Source: an uncultured Mycoplasmatota bacterium
Lineage (GTDB): Bacteria; Bacillota_I; Bacilli_A; RF39; UBA660
NCBI GenBank assembly: GCA_946494345.1
Contig: CAMMBX010000013.1
Coordinates: 1-17,554, forward strand
Length of the DNA stretch: 17,554 nt
Direction: 5' to 3'
Shown here: positions 1 to 5,491 of the stretch, piece after piece
Layout: every line of letters starts with the position of its first letter
Position numbering within the stretch: position 1 is the stretch's first letter
Position numbers and translations under genes: made by a program
Notes under the pieces: generated by a model
What the model was told of the DNA's origin: nothing
What the model saw: the letters and a program-made list of their open reading frames with translations, nothing else
Databases searched by the model: none

Positions 1-657
1 ATAACGTTTGTTATCAAATTTTTCCATTCTCTTAGCTTCATCAATAAACATCTTGCCTAACCATTCTTCTGGTACCGTTCTGTAATCTGTTTCAGAAACT
101 AGGCAGTCATCTCTTAATTTCATAGAATTGCACCACTTATTTATCCATGCAAATTTATTTTTAGGCGGATTATACGAATATAAAGCCATAAACCAATCAT
201 TATTACCACGGGTAAATGTAGCAACTATTTGGTCTATATCTTCTGAATTATCCCAACCAGTCAATTCTTCAAACCATACTATTTTAATTAGCTTATTTTC
301 ATCAATGGTTCCTTTAACAGTTTCAAAATCATCTCCACCAGCAAAATAAATAACATTACCGTTTTGTAGAAATTTTATTTCCATAGGCGATACGGTACTT
401 ATGTAATGAATGTTTTCAACCAATCCTAATCTAGTGCATGCTCTTTTGATTTCTTTATATACTGATTTTCTTAACTGATTTTGATGTTTTCTCAAAACAA
501 CCACAGAACAGTTATTCTCGTTTAGACAGTTATAAACTATCTTTAGACTAATCATAGATGTTTTTGTTGAACCACGACCACCATTATAGATTTGATGGGT
601 TTTATGACTATTAAATGTCATATAAAATGATGGTGCTATTTGGCTACTTATCTTCAT
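1..657 (-). CDS. terL: Terminase large subunit, N-terminal part (runs off the left edge)
   Basis: This is the ATPase motor that packages phage DNA into proheads. The frame is open from an ATG at 657 to the window edge, giving 219 codons without a stop, so the C-terminal nuclease domain lies outside. A Walker A-like P-loop is visible at residues 26-34 (GGRGSTKTS) and a Walker B-like hydrophobic strand with acidic residues at 126-131 (IVWFEE). GGDD at 107-110 and the later SYNPP also fit the PBSX/Terminase_3 type of large subunit. The start overlaps the end of the small subunit by 14 bases, the usual translationally coupled terS-terL order. The call is firm; the exact subfamily is inferred. Confidence 0.93.
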   Translation of the reverse strand, partial: MKISSQIAPSFYMTFNSHKTHQIYNGGRGSTKTSMISLKIVYNCLNENNCSVVVLRKHQNQLRKSVYKEIKRACTRLGLVENIHYISTVSPMEIKFLQNGNVIYFAGGDDFETVKGTIDENKLIKIVWFEELTGWDNSEDIDQIVATFTRGNNDWFMALYSYNPPKNKFAWINKWCNSMKLRDDCLVSETDYRTVPEEWLGKMFIDEAKRMEKFDNKRY

Positions 658-1009
658 CTGCATCACTTGGCAAGTCATTAATTATCTCTATTCTATTTGA
701 AGTTGTGGTATCTATCTCTTGTTTATCTTGCCAACCGAAATTGTTTTTCATGTTAAAGATAGAAAATGTAGGATTAAAGACACCTAATAAGGCTCCTTTT
801 TCTATACTAGCCTCAATTTTGGTTTTAGCTTTTTTTATAGTGTCAAAAAATTCTTCTTTTTCTTGATAATTCAATAGAGTCTGTCTATCACAGTCTAACC
901 ATACGCATAAATCACAAATAGTGTAAGGTTTGTTTTTTTCATCATCAAAATAAGAATCTATTTTCTTTTGCAGTTCTTCAACACTTTGAAACTTTAAAGG
1001 CCTGCCTAT
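644..1009 (-). CDS. terS: Terminase small subunit (start codon uncertain)
   Basis: This is the DNA-recognition subunit of the packaging terminase. The frame reads IGRPLKF, then a predicted HTH region (YTICDLCVWLDCDRQTLLNY), then a helical part with IFNMKNNFGWQDKQE, which is typical of small terminase subunits in Firmicutes phages. It sits immediately upstream of terL and overlaps it. The start is a problem. A strong AAGGAGGTGG ribosome site lies at 1034-1044, but no ATG, GTG or TTG occurs in frame until a TTG at 874, which would remove the conserved GRP motif and most of the HTH. The frame is open upstream to 1105, through a tRNA-like element. I list it from an in-frame ATA at 1009 just before GRP. 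The options are a non-AUG start, a frameshift near the A-rich run at 1010-1030, or damage. Confidence 0.8.
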   Translation of the reverse strand: MGRPLKFQSVEELQKKIDSYFDDEKNKPYTICDLCVWLDCDRQTLLNYQEKEEFFDTIKKAKTKIEASIEKGALLGVFNPTFSIFNMKNNFGWQDKQEIDTTTSNRIEIINDLPSDADEDK

Positions 1010-1053
1010 CTTTTTCTTTTCTTCCTTTCGATACCACCTCCTTAATTGTTTCT

Positions 1054-1127
1054 TGGTTGCGGAAGTTGGATTTGCACCACTCCACAGGCTAAAGAGACCT
1101 GTATGCTACTATTACACTACTCCCGCG
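1054..1127 (-). tRNA. tRNA-like element, probably a degenerate tRNA, upstream of terS
   Basis: On the minus strand the 74 bases fold like a tRNA and end in an encoded ACCA. GCGGGAG can pair with CTTCCGC as an acceptor. GTGT...GCAT makes a weak D stem. CAGGT/GCCTG makes an anticodon stem around the loop CTCTTTA, which would read CUU (Lys). The T-arm reads AGTGG-TGCAAAT-CCAAC, where a normal arm would be GTTGG-TTCAAAT-CCAAC, so it looks one T short and has G at position 55. U at position 37 and an acceptor register that disagrees between the 5' and 3' halves are also atypical. It may be a decayed tRNA or a tRNA-like structure in the late leader. A working tRNA-Lys is less likely. Confidence 0.5.
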
Positions 1128-1130
1128 ATA

Positions 1131-1211
1131 TTATTCTCCATTAGGCCAAAAACTTAGTATGACGATTAATAGAATAAATAAAAGTATTAAAGCTAAATCA
1201 TGTAGTTCCAC
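1131..1211 (-). CDS. Very small single-span membrane peptide
   Basis: A 26-residue frame starts with GTG at 1211, eight bases after a clear AGGAG site, and ends just ahead of the tRNA-like element. The peptide starts MELHDLA, then has an unbroken hydrophobic stretch of leucine, isoleucine and valine (about residues 6-21) and ends FWPNGE. That is the shape of a one-helix membrane peptide. It lies between the terminator at 1230-1252 and terS, so it would be the first product of the late leader. I recognise no family. A chance frame is possible because the region is AT-rich, but the ribosome site and the coherent hydrophobic segment favour a real gene. Confidence 0.4.
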   Translation of the reverse strand: MELHDLALILLFILLIVILSFWPNGE

Positions 1212-1229
1212 ATAATCATCTCCTAACAC

Positions 1230-1252
1230 AAAAAAGAGCTATTTCTAGCTCT
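1230..1252 (-). terminator. Intrinsic terminator after the early operon
   Basis: On the minus strand the stem AGAGCTA/TAGCTCT closes a GAAA tetraloop and is followed by TTTTT. It lies about 90 bases past the stop of the last early gene and ahead of the tRNA-like element and terS. It would end early transcripts; late transcripts started upstream of it would need to read through. Confidence 0.75.
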
Positions 1253-1271
1253 AGGTAAAAGGATATTGGAC

Positions 1272-1296
1272 ATGAAGATTTTTAATAATTCTTCAT
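1272..1296 (-). repeat. Inverted repeat in the early/late intergenic gap
   Basis: ATGAAGA (1272-1278) and TCTTCAT (1290-1296) form a perfect 7-base dyad with an 11-base AT-rich spacer. It overlaps a possible TATTAT -10 box at 1295-1300 on the minus strand, which has no good -35 box. A binding site for the adjacent RinA/ArpU-like regulator, or a hairpin in the late leader, would both fit. This is inference only. Confidence 0.3.
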
Positions 1297-1338
1297 AATA
1301 CAATAATAGCACATTTAAAGCGGAGATAAGTGGAGAAG

Positions 1339-1788
1339 TTAATCAATATCTCTAGTTTTTTTATAAAGTCTGTATACCTGTCTACAATAATCAGGTGCGA
1401 AATGCGATTTCTTAGCAATTTCTTTCCAAGTAAGAAACCTCTCTTCGTGTGTAGCTTTATCTATTATTGTAGTATTTTCTTTAAGTTGTACGATTAGTTC
1501 CACTACTTCTCCATATTTTTTCATCTTCTTTAACTCATTATCTATCCAGTTCATGATATTTTTCCTTCGCTTAAAAATATAATCTAGAGTTTCATTGATT
1601 TGTTTATCTTCTAGAATTTCAGTGTATTTTAACATTTTATCTACTCTAGTACCACCATCAACTTTTTCAAGAGTCAAATCAGCTGATTTAGGCCTGACAA
1701 CACTTTGTGCTATTTCTTTTTCTGTTAACCAATAATTATAATCATTATTTAATTCCTCTAATTTCTTATTTGCCTCTTTTAATGTCAT
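1339..1788 (-). CDS. RinA/ArpU-like phage late-gene transcription regulator
   Basis: The 149-residue protein is mostly helical and ends in a sigma-region-4-like HTH at residues 119-144 (FLTWKEIAKKSHFAPDYCRQ followed by VYRLYKK). The TWxEIA...RxxY pattern is typical of the small activators encoded last in the early region of Firmicutes phages, next to the terminase genes, which turn on the late promoter. Position fits exactly: it is the final early gene before terS. The ATG at 1788 follows GGGAGG by five bases. It ends about 90 bases before a terminator. The function comes from the HTH pattern and gene order. The exact family (RinA, ArpU or DUF1492) cannot be settled by eye. Confidence 0.7.
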   Translation of the reverse strand: MTLKEANKKLEELNNDYNYWLTEKEIAQSVVRPKSADLTLEKVDGGTRVDKMLKYTEILEDKQINETLDYIFKRRKNIMNWIDNELKKMKKYGEVVELIVQLKENTTIIDKATHEERFLTWKEIAKKSHFAPDYCRQVYRLYKKTRDID

Positions 1789-1887
1789 ATAGCCTCCCTA
1801 AATTTCTTCCACTTATAAGAGGATTTATATCAACCGTTCCTAATCTATAAATATAATTGAGTATTTTGTCTCTTATTACGACTAATA

Positions 1888-2262
1888 TCAGCCTTTATTT
1901 TGTGTATCTAGTAAATAATTAACAGCTCTTACTAATTCATTTATTTTATTAACTTCCTTATTTTCGCTACCATAGTAATAATAAACATTCCTACCAGAAA
2001 CATTTTTTATCTCTTTTATTTTAAGTTCTTCTATTTTATCTGGCATTTCAAGGCTTTCAATTATTTCAAATAAATAGTCATTATCCCATAACATAGAACT
2101 TCTAAACGTACCAGGTGACCAAAACAAATCATTGTCACTATATTTAAGCTTAGCCACTATATCGAAACAGCAACACTCTTCATTAGCTCTTAATACATTA
2201 ATTTCTGTACCCTCTTTTATTTCATTATTTTTAATCATTTGCAATAGTTCTATTCCTGTCAT
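1888..2262 (-). CDS. Phage hypothetical protein, distant paralogue of the 2900-3292 product
   Basis: The 124-residue acidic protein starts MTGIELLQMIKNNEIKEG and ends with INELVRAVNYLL. Both ends and the internal IEELKI match the layout of the 130-residue product encoded at 2900-3292, which has an N-terminal helix ending in NNE..., a middle with many aromatic residues and a C-terminal xINELxRxVNxL helix. These proteins are common in clostridial phage early regions and have no assigned role. A CCC run sits at about residues 30-32. The ATG follows GGAGAAACAAG, and the start overlaps the upstream gene's stop by four bases. Confidence 0.7.
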   Translation of the reverse strand: MTGIELLQMIKNNEIKEGTEINVLRANEECCCFDIVAKLKYSDNDLFWSPGTFRSSMLWDNDYLFEIIESLEMPDKIEELKIKEIKNVSGRNVYYYYGSENKEVNKINELVRAVNYLLDTQNKG

Positions 2263-2501
2263 CTTGTTTCTCCTTTCGCTTTATTAAAAATTTCTATAAC
2301 CTTTCCTTTTTCCAAAACGATTACACAATCACATTCGTAAAACATATCACTTATTTGTCCTATCATGTGTTCTAATATTCTTGCTTTAGATATGCTTTTT
2401 TCTTTCTTGTTAACGAAATGCATATATTCATTTTTTGTTGGAAATATCTCATTTTTATAAATTGGAATGACATCTAAAGTTATCTCTTCCATTACTATCA
2501 T
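2259..2501 (-). CDS. Phage hypothetical protein, 80 residues
   Basis: I recognise no family. The product is a small mixed alpha/beta protein with two cysteines in CDC near residue 58 and a C-terminal strand-like VIVLEKGKVIEIF. It has no signal peptide or membrane segment. Two starts are possible: the first Met at 2501 overlaps the upstream stop by four bases (ATGA), and an internal Met is codon 4. The overlaps at both ends show tight coupling in the accessory block. Confidence 0.6.
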   Translation of the reverse strand: MIVMEEITLDVIPIYKNEIFPTKNEYMHFVNKKEKSISKARILEHMIGQISDMFYECDCVIVLEKGKVIEIFNKAKGETR

Positions 2502-2767
2502 CTCCTCTTCCTAAATTGCTTAGTAATTCTAACTTCATCTTGATTATTTATATATCTTTTAAAGTCCTCATAATCTGCTAAATTGCCTAAATATAAGAAT
2601 GCAGGAAATTCTATATTATTTTTCTCATCACACTCTATGGCTAATATCTTTTCTCTCGTTTGTTGTTCTAATATTAGCCAATCTAAGCAAAATATTGTTT
2701 CATCTGGTCCATAAGTACCTAAATCGGTATAACCTCCAGTTCCAAATACATAAATTCTATATTTCAT
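2498..2767 (-). CDS. Phage hypothetical protein, 89 residues
   Basis: The start is the ATG at 2767, nine bases after AGAGGA, rather than the longer in-frame extension to 2830, which would run through the upstream small membrane gene. The product begins MKYRIYVFGTGGYTDLGTYG and ends in a basic tail (RITKQFRKRR). The glycine-rich N-terminus and CLDWLILEQQ suggest a small compact alpha/beta fold. I do not recognise it. The start overlaps the stop of the upstream membrane peptide (ATGA), so the two are probably coupled. Confidence 0.6.
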   Translation of the reverse strand: MKYRIYVFGTGGYTDLGTYGPDETIFCLDWLILEQQTREKILAIECDEKNNIEFPAFLYLGNLADYEDFKRYINNQDEVRITKQFRKRR

Positions 2768-2907
2768 TTGTTCCTCTTTTCTGCTATAAAATAAAATATT
2801 ACTAAAAATATCATAAATGGTATAACGCACACTAAAGCCATAGTTAGTTGATCCATATAAGTTAATTCTGCTTGTGGTGTGTTAAATAAATCCATTATTT
2901 TATCCAT
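2764..2907 (-). CDS. Small single-span membrane protein, 47 residues
   Basis: This 47-codon frame starts with ATG at 2907 after AAAGGAAAATAATA. The product has a polar N-terminal half (MDKIMDLFNTPQAELTYMDQ) followed by one hydrophobic helix, about residues 23-42, ending IAEKRNK, so the positive charges lie at the C-terminal end. It overlaps the upstream gene by eight bases and the downstream gene by four (ATGA), which supports expression. I recognise no family. Small membrane proteins in this position could act in superinfection exclusion or host takeover, but nothing in the sequence says which. Confidence 0.6.
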   Translation of the reverse strand: MDKIMDLFNTPQAELTYMDQLTMALVCVIPFMIFLVIFYFIAEKRNK

Positions 2908-3292
2908 TATTATTTTCCTTTCTTAATTTATTTACTTCTCTTATTACTTCATTTAATTTTTCTGCAATCATTTTACTATGCTTTGTCATTCCACACTTTG
3001 TTCCTTTCTCATCTCTAATATAGAAATGTGTAGGATTATCATTTTCTATTTTTAATTCTTCTATATCTTTATCTTCTTCTAGTATTTCTACTTTGTCATT
3101 TATAAAATCTCTTGTTCTCCAGTTGCAAAAAGCATAACCTAAAAAATCAAAATCATCTTTATTGTATTCTAAATAGTCTTGGTTTGGTTCATTATAAATA
3201 TAAATTTTATCTTTGTATTTTATTCTTTTTGGTATATCTTCATTATTTGCTATTTTGTTTATTATTTCTATTATTGTCATTTCTTTATTCAT
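2900..3292 (-). CDS. Phage hypothetical protein, paralogue of the 1888-2262 product
   Basis: The 130-residue protein starts MNKEMTIIEIINKIANNEDI, continues PKRIKYKDKIYIY and has FINDKVEILEEDKDIEELKI in the middle. It ends in a helix with LNEVIREVNKLRKE. This layout is a widespread uncharacterised early-region family in clostridial phages and matches the shorter relative two genes downstream. It is acidic, soluble and has no visible catalytic motif. The ATG lies nine bases after GGAGG. Its first bases overlap the stop of the upstream 47-residue gene. Confidence 0.7.
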   Translation of the reverse strand: MNKEMTIIEIINKIANNEDIPKRIKYKDKIYIYNEPNQDYLEYNKDDFDFLGYAFCNWRTRDFINDKVEILEEDKDIEELKIENDNPTHFYIRDEKGTKCGMTKHSKMIAEKLNEVIREVNKLRKENNNG

Positions 3293-3428
3293 CTTTCATT
3301 TCCTCCCACTTTTTAAATTCGTTTTCTATGTGATAAATATAAGTATCTACACTATCTTTGCTACATCTTGGTAAAATTCTACATACTTTTAATAATATAA
3401 AAACTATCATTTTATCATATTTATTCAT
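3285..3428 (-). CDS. Small hypothetical protein, 47 residues
   Basis: This frame starts with ATG at 3428, ten bases after GGAG. It encodes MNKYDKMIVFILLKVCRILP, then a polar region (KDSVDTYIYHIENE) and an acidic end (KKWEEMKDE). The N-terminal half is weakly hydrophobic but has lysines and arginine inside it, so it is more likely an amphipathic helix than a clear membrane span. It overlaps the next gene's start by eight bases. I recognise no family. The ribosome site and the tight overlap are the main support. Confidence 0.5.
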   Translation of the reverse strand: MNKYDKMIVFILLKVCRILPRCSKDSVDTYIYHIENEFKKWEEMKDE

Positions 3429-3433
3429 ATTAT

Positions 3434-3580
3434 CTATTCTCCTTTGCACTTTAAAACTAGATGTTTCCCAGTATTCAATTTTTTTCTAGATTCTATACTA
3501 TAACAATTAGCACATAATACTTTACCAAATCTTTTAAAAACATGATTTTTTATTTTTTTATTGCAAATATCACATTTCAT
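3434..3580 (-). CDS. Small zinc-ribbon protein, 48 residues
   Basis: The product starts MKCDICNKKIKNHVFKRFGK and continues VLCANC, so two CxxC knuckles about 17 residues apart (C3/C6 and C23/C26) can bind one zinc. The remainder is basic (SRKKLNTGKH...KCKGE). The start overlaps the upstream stop as ATGA at 3577-3580. A nucleic-acid-binding or RNA-polymerase-binding role is common for such phage ribbons, but that is inference. Confidence 0.65.
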   Translation of the reverse strand: MKCDICNKKIKNHVFKRFGKVLCANCYSIESRKKLNTGKHLVLKCKGE

Positions 3581-3780
3581 TTATTATCATCTTCAAAATA
3601 TCTAATTTCTCCATTGTTGTCTTTAAATACGTGTCCTTTTACAACTTCATAATCATATTTTATTCCCATTATGTCAAAATTACCATTTATGACTAACTTT
3701 ACTATTTTTGTGTTATCTTCGTAAACCACTATGTCATATCCAAATATTAATTTCAAAGCTAATTTAATTCTATTTATCAT
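3577..3780 (-). CDS. Phage hypothetical protein, 67 residues
   Basis: I recognise no family. The product starts MINRIKLALKLIFGYDIVVY and continues with alternating hydrophobic and charged residues that look like beta strands (KIVKLVINGN, YDYEVVKGHVF), ending in an acidic tail. The ATG at 3780 follows AAAGGAG at proper spacing, and the stop overlaps the zinc-ribbon gene. The family resembles other short clostridial phage early proteins of unknown role. Confidence 0.6.
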   Translation of the reverse strand: MINRIKLALKLIFGYDIVVYEDNTKIVKLVINGNFDIMGIKYDYEVVKGHVFKDNNGEIRYFEDDNK

Positions 3781-3806
3781 ATTTATTCTCCTTTATCTAG
3801 CAAATT

Positions 3807-4031
3807 CTAATCTTCATTTACTCTTAAAAAGCTCTTATTTCCACTACTACCAAAACACAAATTACCTTCATCACAAATTAAAGCCAATTCATTAAAACTT
3901 ATCTCACTAGGACATTTATATATTCTATATTCTCCATGTAAATAACAAGCCTCTCTTGAATAAACAATGTCATTTTTATTTAATTCTTCATCAGTATATG
4001 TATTTAATATATCTCTTAATTTATTTAACAT
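3807..4031 (-). CDS. Phage hypothetical protein, 74 residues
   Basis: The product starts MLNKLRDILNTYTDEELNKN and has three later cysteines (ACYLHGEYRIYKC and ALICDEGNLC). EISFNELALICDEGNL resembles a short strand-helix pattern. It lacks a paired zinc motif and I recognise no family. The ATG follows AGAGG by eight bases. Its start lies within the end of the interrupted frame at 4025-4195. Confidence 0.55.
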   Translation of the reverse strand: MLNKLRDILNTYTDEELNKNDIVYSREACYLHGEYRIYKCPSEISFNELALICDEGNLCFGSSGNKSFLRVNED

Positions 4032-4195
4032 CTAACTAACCTCTTGCCTTTTCTCTCACTAGTTCTTTTTCTATAAGTAGGAGATTGATAAAATAATAGT
4101 GATTTTCGCTTTATATTGAACTTTTTAGATAAATAATCTAGTGTACCCATATCAAGTAATTCATCGCCTTTATACAGTACATATTATTTGTTCAT
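4025..4195 (-). pseudogene. Small phage gene interrupted by TAA at codon 4
   Basis: A strong AGGAGGG site precedes an ATG at 4195, but the frame reads Met-Asn-Lys and then TAA (4184-4186). The same frame then stays open for 52 codons, with a sensible phage-like product: YVLYKGDELLDMGTLDYLSK, a central helix and a basic tail ending KRTSERKGKRLVRC. The opening of a YVxYKGDEx...GT... protein straight after MNK is what an intact member of this kind should look like, so the stop appears to be a nonsense change. The only later in-frame ATG is codon 16 (the Met of DMGTL), which has no ribosome site. It may be read through, restarted poorly, or dead. Confidence 0.55.
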
Positions 4196-4231
4196 CTTTA
4201 ATCCCTCCTAATATATTTATAGTAAATAAAT

Positions 4232-4438
4232 TTATTTACTTATTTTTGTTCCACAAGTTGGGCAGTAATTTAGAGCGTATGCTTTACTTACATATTCTCC
4301 TTTCTGTTTACCTTTAATTTTTCTTTGACCCTTAAACCATCTATATTCACTTATCTTTGCAAACAATTTAGTGTCGCATATTTCTGACTTTGACAATCTC
4401 ATATATTCGATAAGCTCACACGTCTTACATTTACTCAT
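4232..4438 (-). CDS. Small zinc-binding phage protein, 68 residues
   Basis: I use the ATG at 4438; a GTG three codons earlier has a worse ribosome site. Cysteine pairs lie at residues 4/7 (CKTC) and 59/62 (CPTC), with basic sequence between them (RWFKGQRKIKGKQKGEYVSK), the shape of a zinc ribbon with a basic insertion. Such proteins are common in clostridial phage early operons and may bind nucleic acid. The start overlaps the upstream gene's end by eight bases. Confidence 0.65.
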   Translation of the reverse strand: MSKCKTCELIEYMRLSKSEICDTKLFAKISEYRWFKGQRKIKGKQKGEYVSKAYALNYCPTCGTKISK

Positions 4439-4793
4439 CTTTAACACCTGTTATTTCTTTATATTTTTCTAATACCTCTTCTAAAATCATTAAGATATGC
4501 TCTTCCCCTATATCAAGTCCTTCAACAGTTTCTTTTTGTTGTTTTAAAGCATCAATATAATCTTCTAAGTACTCTATAAACTCTTTTTGTTGGCTTAATA
4601 ACGTTTCTACTTGAACTCTATTACAATGGCATTTGAACATATTGTTATATAACGTTTGTAGCTCATCAAGCTGCTTCTTTAATTCTTGACTTTCTCTTTC
4701 CTTTTCCATTAGCAAATTAATAAATTGAACTCTACCACAGTCCTTAGTCTTTTCATAAAGTTCATCAAATAGTAATTCATTTTCGTCTAACAT
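4431..4793 (-). CDS. Coiled-coil phage protein, 120 residues
   Basis: Long runs of charged heptads (MEKERESQELKKQLDELQTL and QQKEFIEYLEDYIDALKQQK) predict a coiled coil over about residues 28-95. CHC near residue 55 breaks the pattern. There is no signal peptide, membrane span or catalytic motif, and I recognise no family. The gene is adjacent to its upstream neighbour and overlaps the zinc-ribbon gene downstream. An adaptor or structural role is a guess. Confidence 0.6.
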   Translation of the reverse strand: MLDENELLFDELYEKTKDCGRVQFINLLMEKERESQELKKQLDELQTLYNNMFKCHCNRVQVETLLSQQKEFIEYLEDYIDALKQQKETVEGLDIGEEHILMILEEVLEKYKEITGVKDE

Positions 4794-5048
4794 TTATTCC
4801 ACCTCTTTTAAAATATCAAAAGCCTTATTAACTAAATCTTCATTATCACTGTTTTGTTTCTCATCAGGAGTTGAATAATGTTCATAATTACCTAATAATT
4901 CTATTACTTTATCAATGACTTCTTTTTGTTTTTGTGATTCTTTTTTCCAATTGCCCATTTCAGTAAATAGCTCGTCAAATATATTTTTTGGAATTAAATA
5001 ATGATCCGATCCTTGAATATAATATTTTGAATAATCTTCTCTAATCAT
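4794..5048 (-). CDS. Phage hypothetical protein, 84 residues
   Basis: The product starts MIREDYSKYYIQGSDHYLIP and then has a helical, charged middle (WKKESQKQKEVIDKVIELL) and an acidic end. The HYLIPKNIFDELFTEM stretch recurs in early genes of clostridial phages that have no assigned role. It is probably a short coiled coil. The gene ends one base before the 4431-4793 start and begins two bases after the upstream stop. Confidence 0.6.
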   Translation of the reverse strand: MIREDYSKYYIQGSDHYLIPKNIFDELFTEMGNWKKESQKQKEVIDKVIELLGNYEHYSTPDEKQNSDNEDLVNKAFDILKEVE

Positions 5049-5050
5049 AT

Positions 5051-5491
5051 CTACTTCTCCCTCTTGTTATATTTCCATTTATTAACACCTACTCCATAAA
5101 TCTCACAAGCTTTCAAGAACATTTCTTTTTCTTCTGCATCTTTAAATCCAACAAGTATATGTGGAGGTGTAGGCAAATACTCTTCTGTAGGTTTCCATAT
5201 ATGCAAGCAATGTTGATGCATATTTACATAATCTTCTTCTTTAGGATGATACTCAACACAAGCTTCGTCTTTATTCCAAAATATGTCTTTCATACGGCAC
5301 ATTTGGTCCCAACTAGGTGTTTTGCTAGGCATACTTACTGATAAGTGTTCCCAGTCCATTTGATAGCTGAAAATAAAATTTAGATTCTTACCACTAATTA
5401 CATCATAGTAATAGCCACCCATTCCAACATTATCTATTTCAGCTTCTATAAATAAATTCCTAGTTTTTCTAATCTCATTAATTGCTTTCAT
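5051..5491 (-). CDS. DUF7694-like phage protein
   Basis: The 146-residue product contains WEHLSVSMPSKTPSWDQMCR, then MKDIFWNKDEACVEYHPKEE and DYVNMHQHCLHIWKP. I recognise this series as an uncharacterised phage family found beside DNA-modification and replication genes (DUF7694 type). Conserved Trp, His, Cys and acidic residues suggest a catalytic or metal site, but none is established. The gene overlaps the methyltransferase-like gene upstream by 14 bases, so the two are coupled and may work together. Confidence 0.65.
   Translation of the reverse strand: MKAINEIRKTRNLFIEAEIDNVGMGGYYYDVISGKNLNFIFSYQMDWEHLSVSMPSKTPSWDQMCRMKDIFWNKDEACVEYHPKEEDYVNMHQHCLHIWKPTEEYLPTPPHILVGFKDAEEKEMFLKACEIYGVGVNKWKYNKREK

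Noticed and set aside
128..349. Plus-strand frame opposite terL.
   Set aside because: It is a shadow of the terminase gene, which has clear Walker motifs on the other strand.
615..866. Plus-strand frame opposite terS/terL.
   Set aside because: It is a shadow of the terS frame; there is no ribosome site.
1235..1252. Minus strand AGAGCTAGAAATAGCTCT looks like the repeat:antirepeat joint of a Cas9 guide scaffold.
   Set aside because: It is a perfect hairpin with a common GAAA loop and a T-run, in terminator position. There is no CRISPR array or Cas gene nearby.
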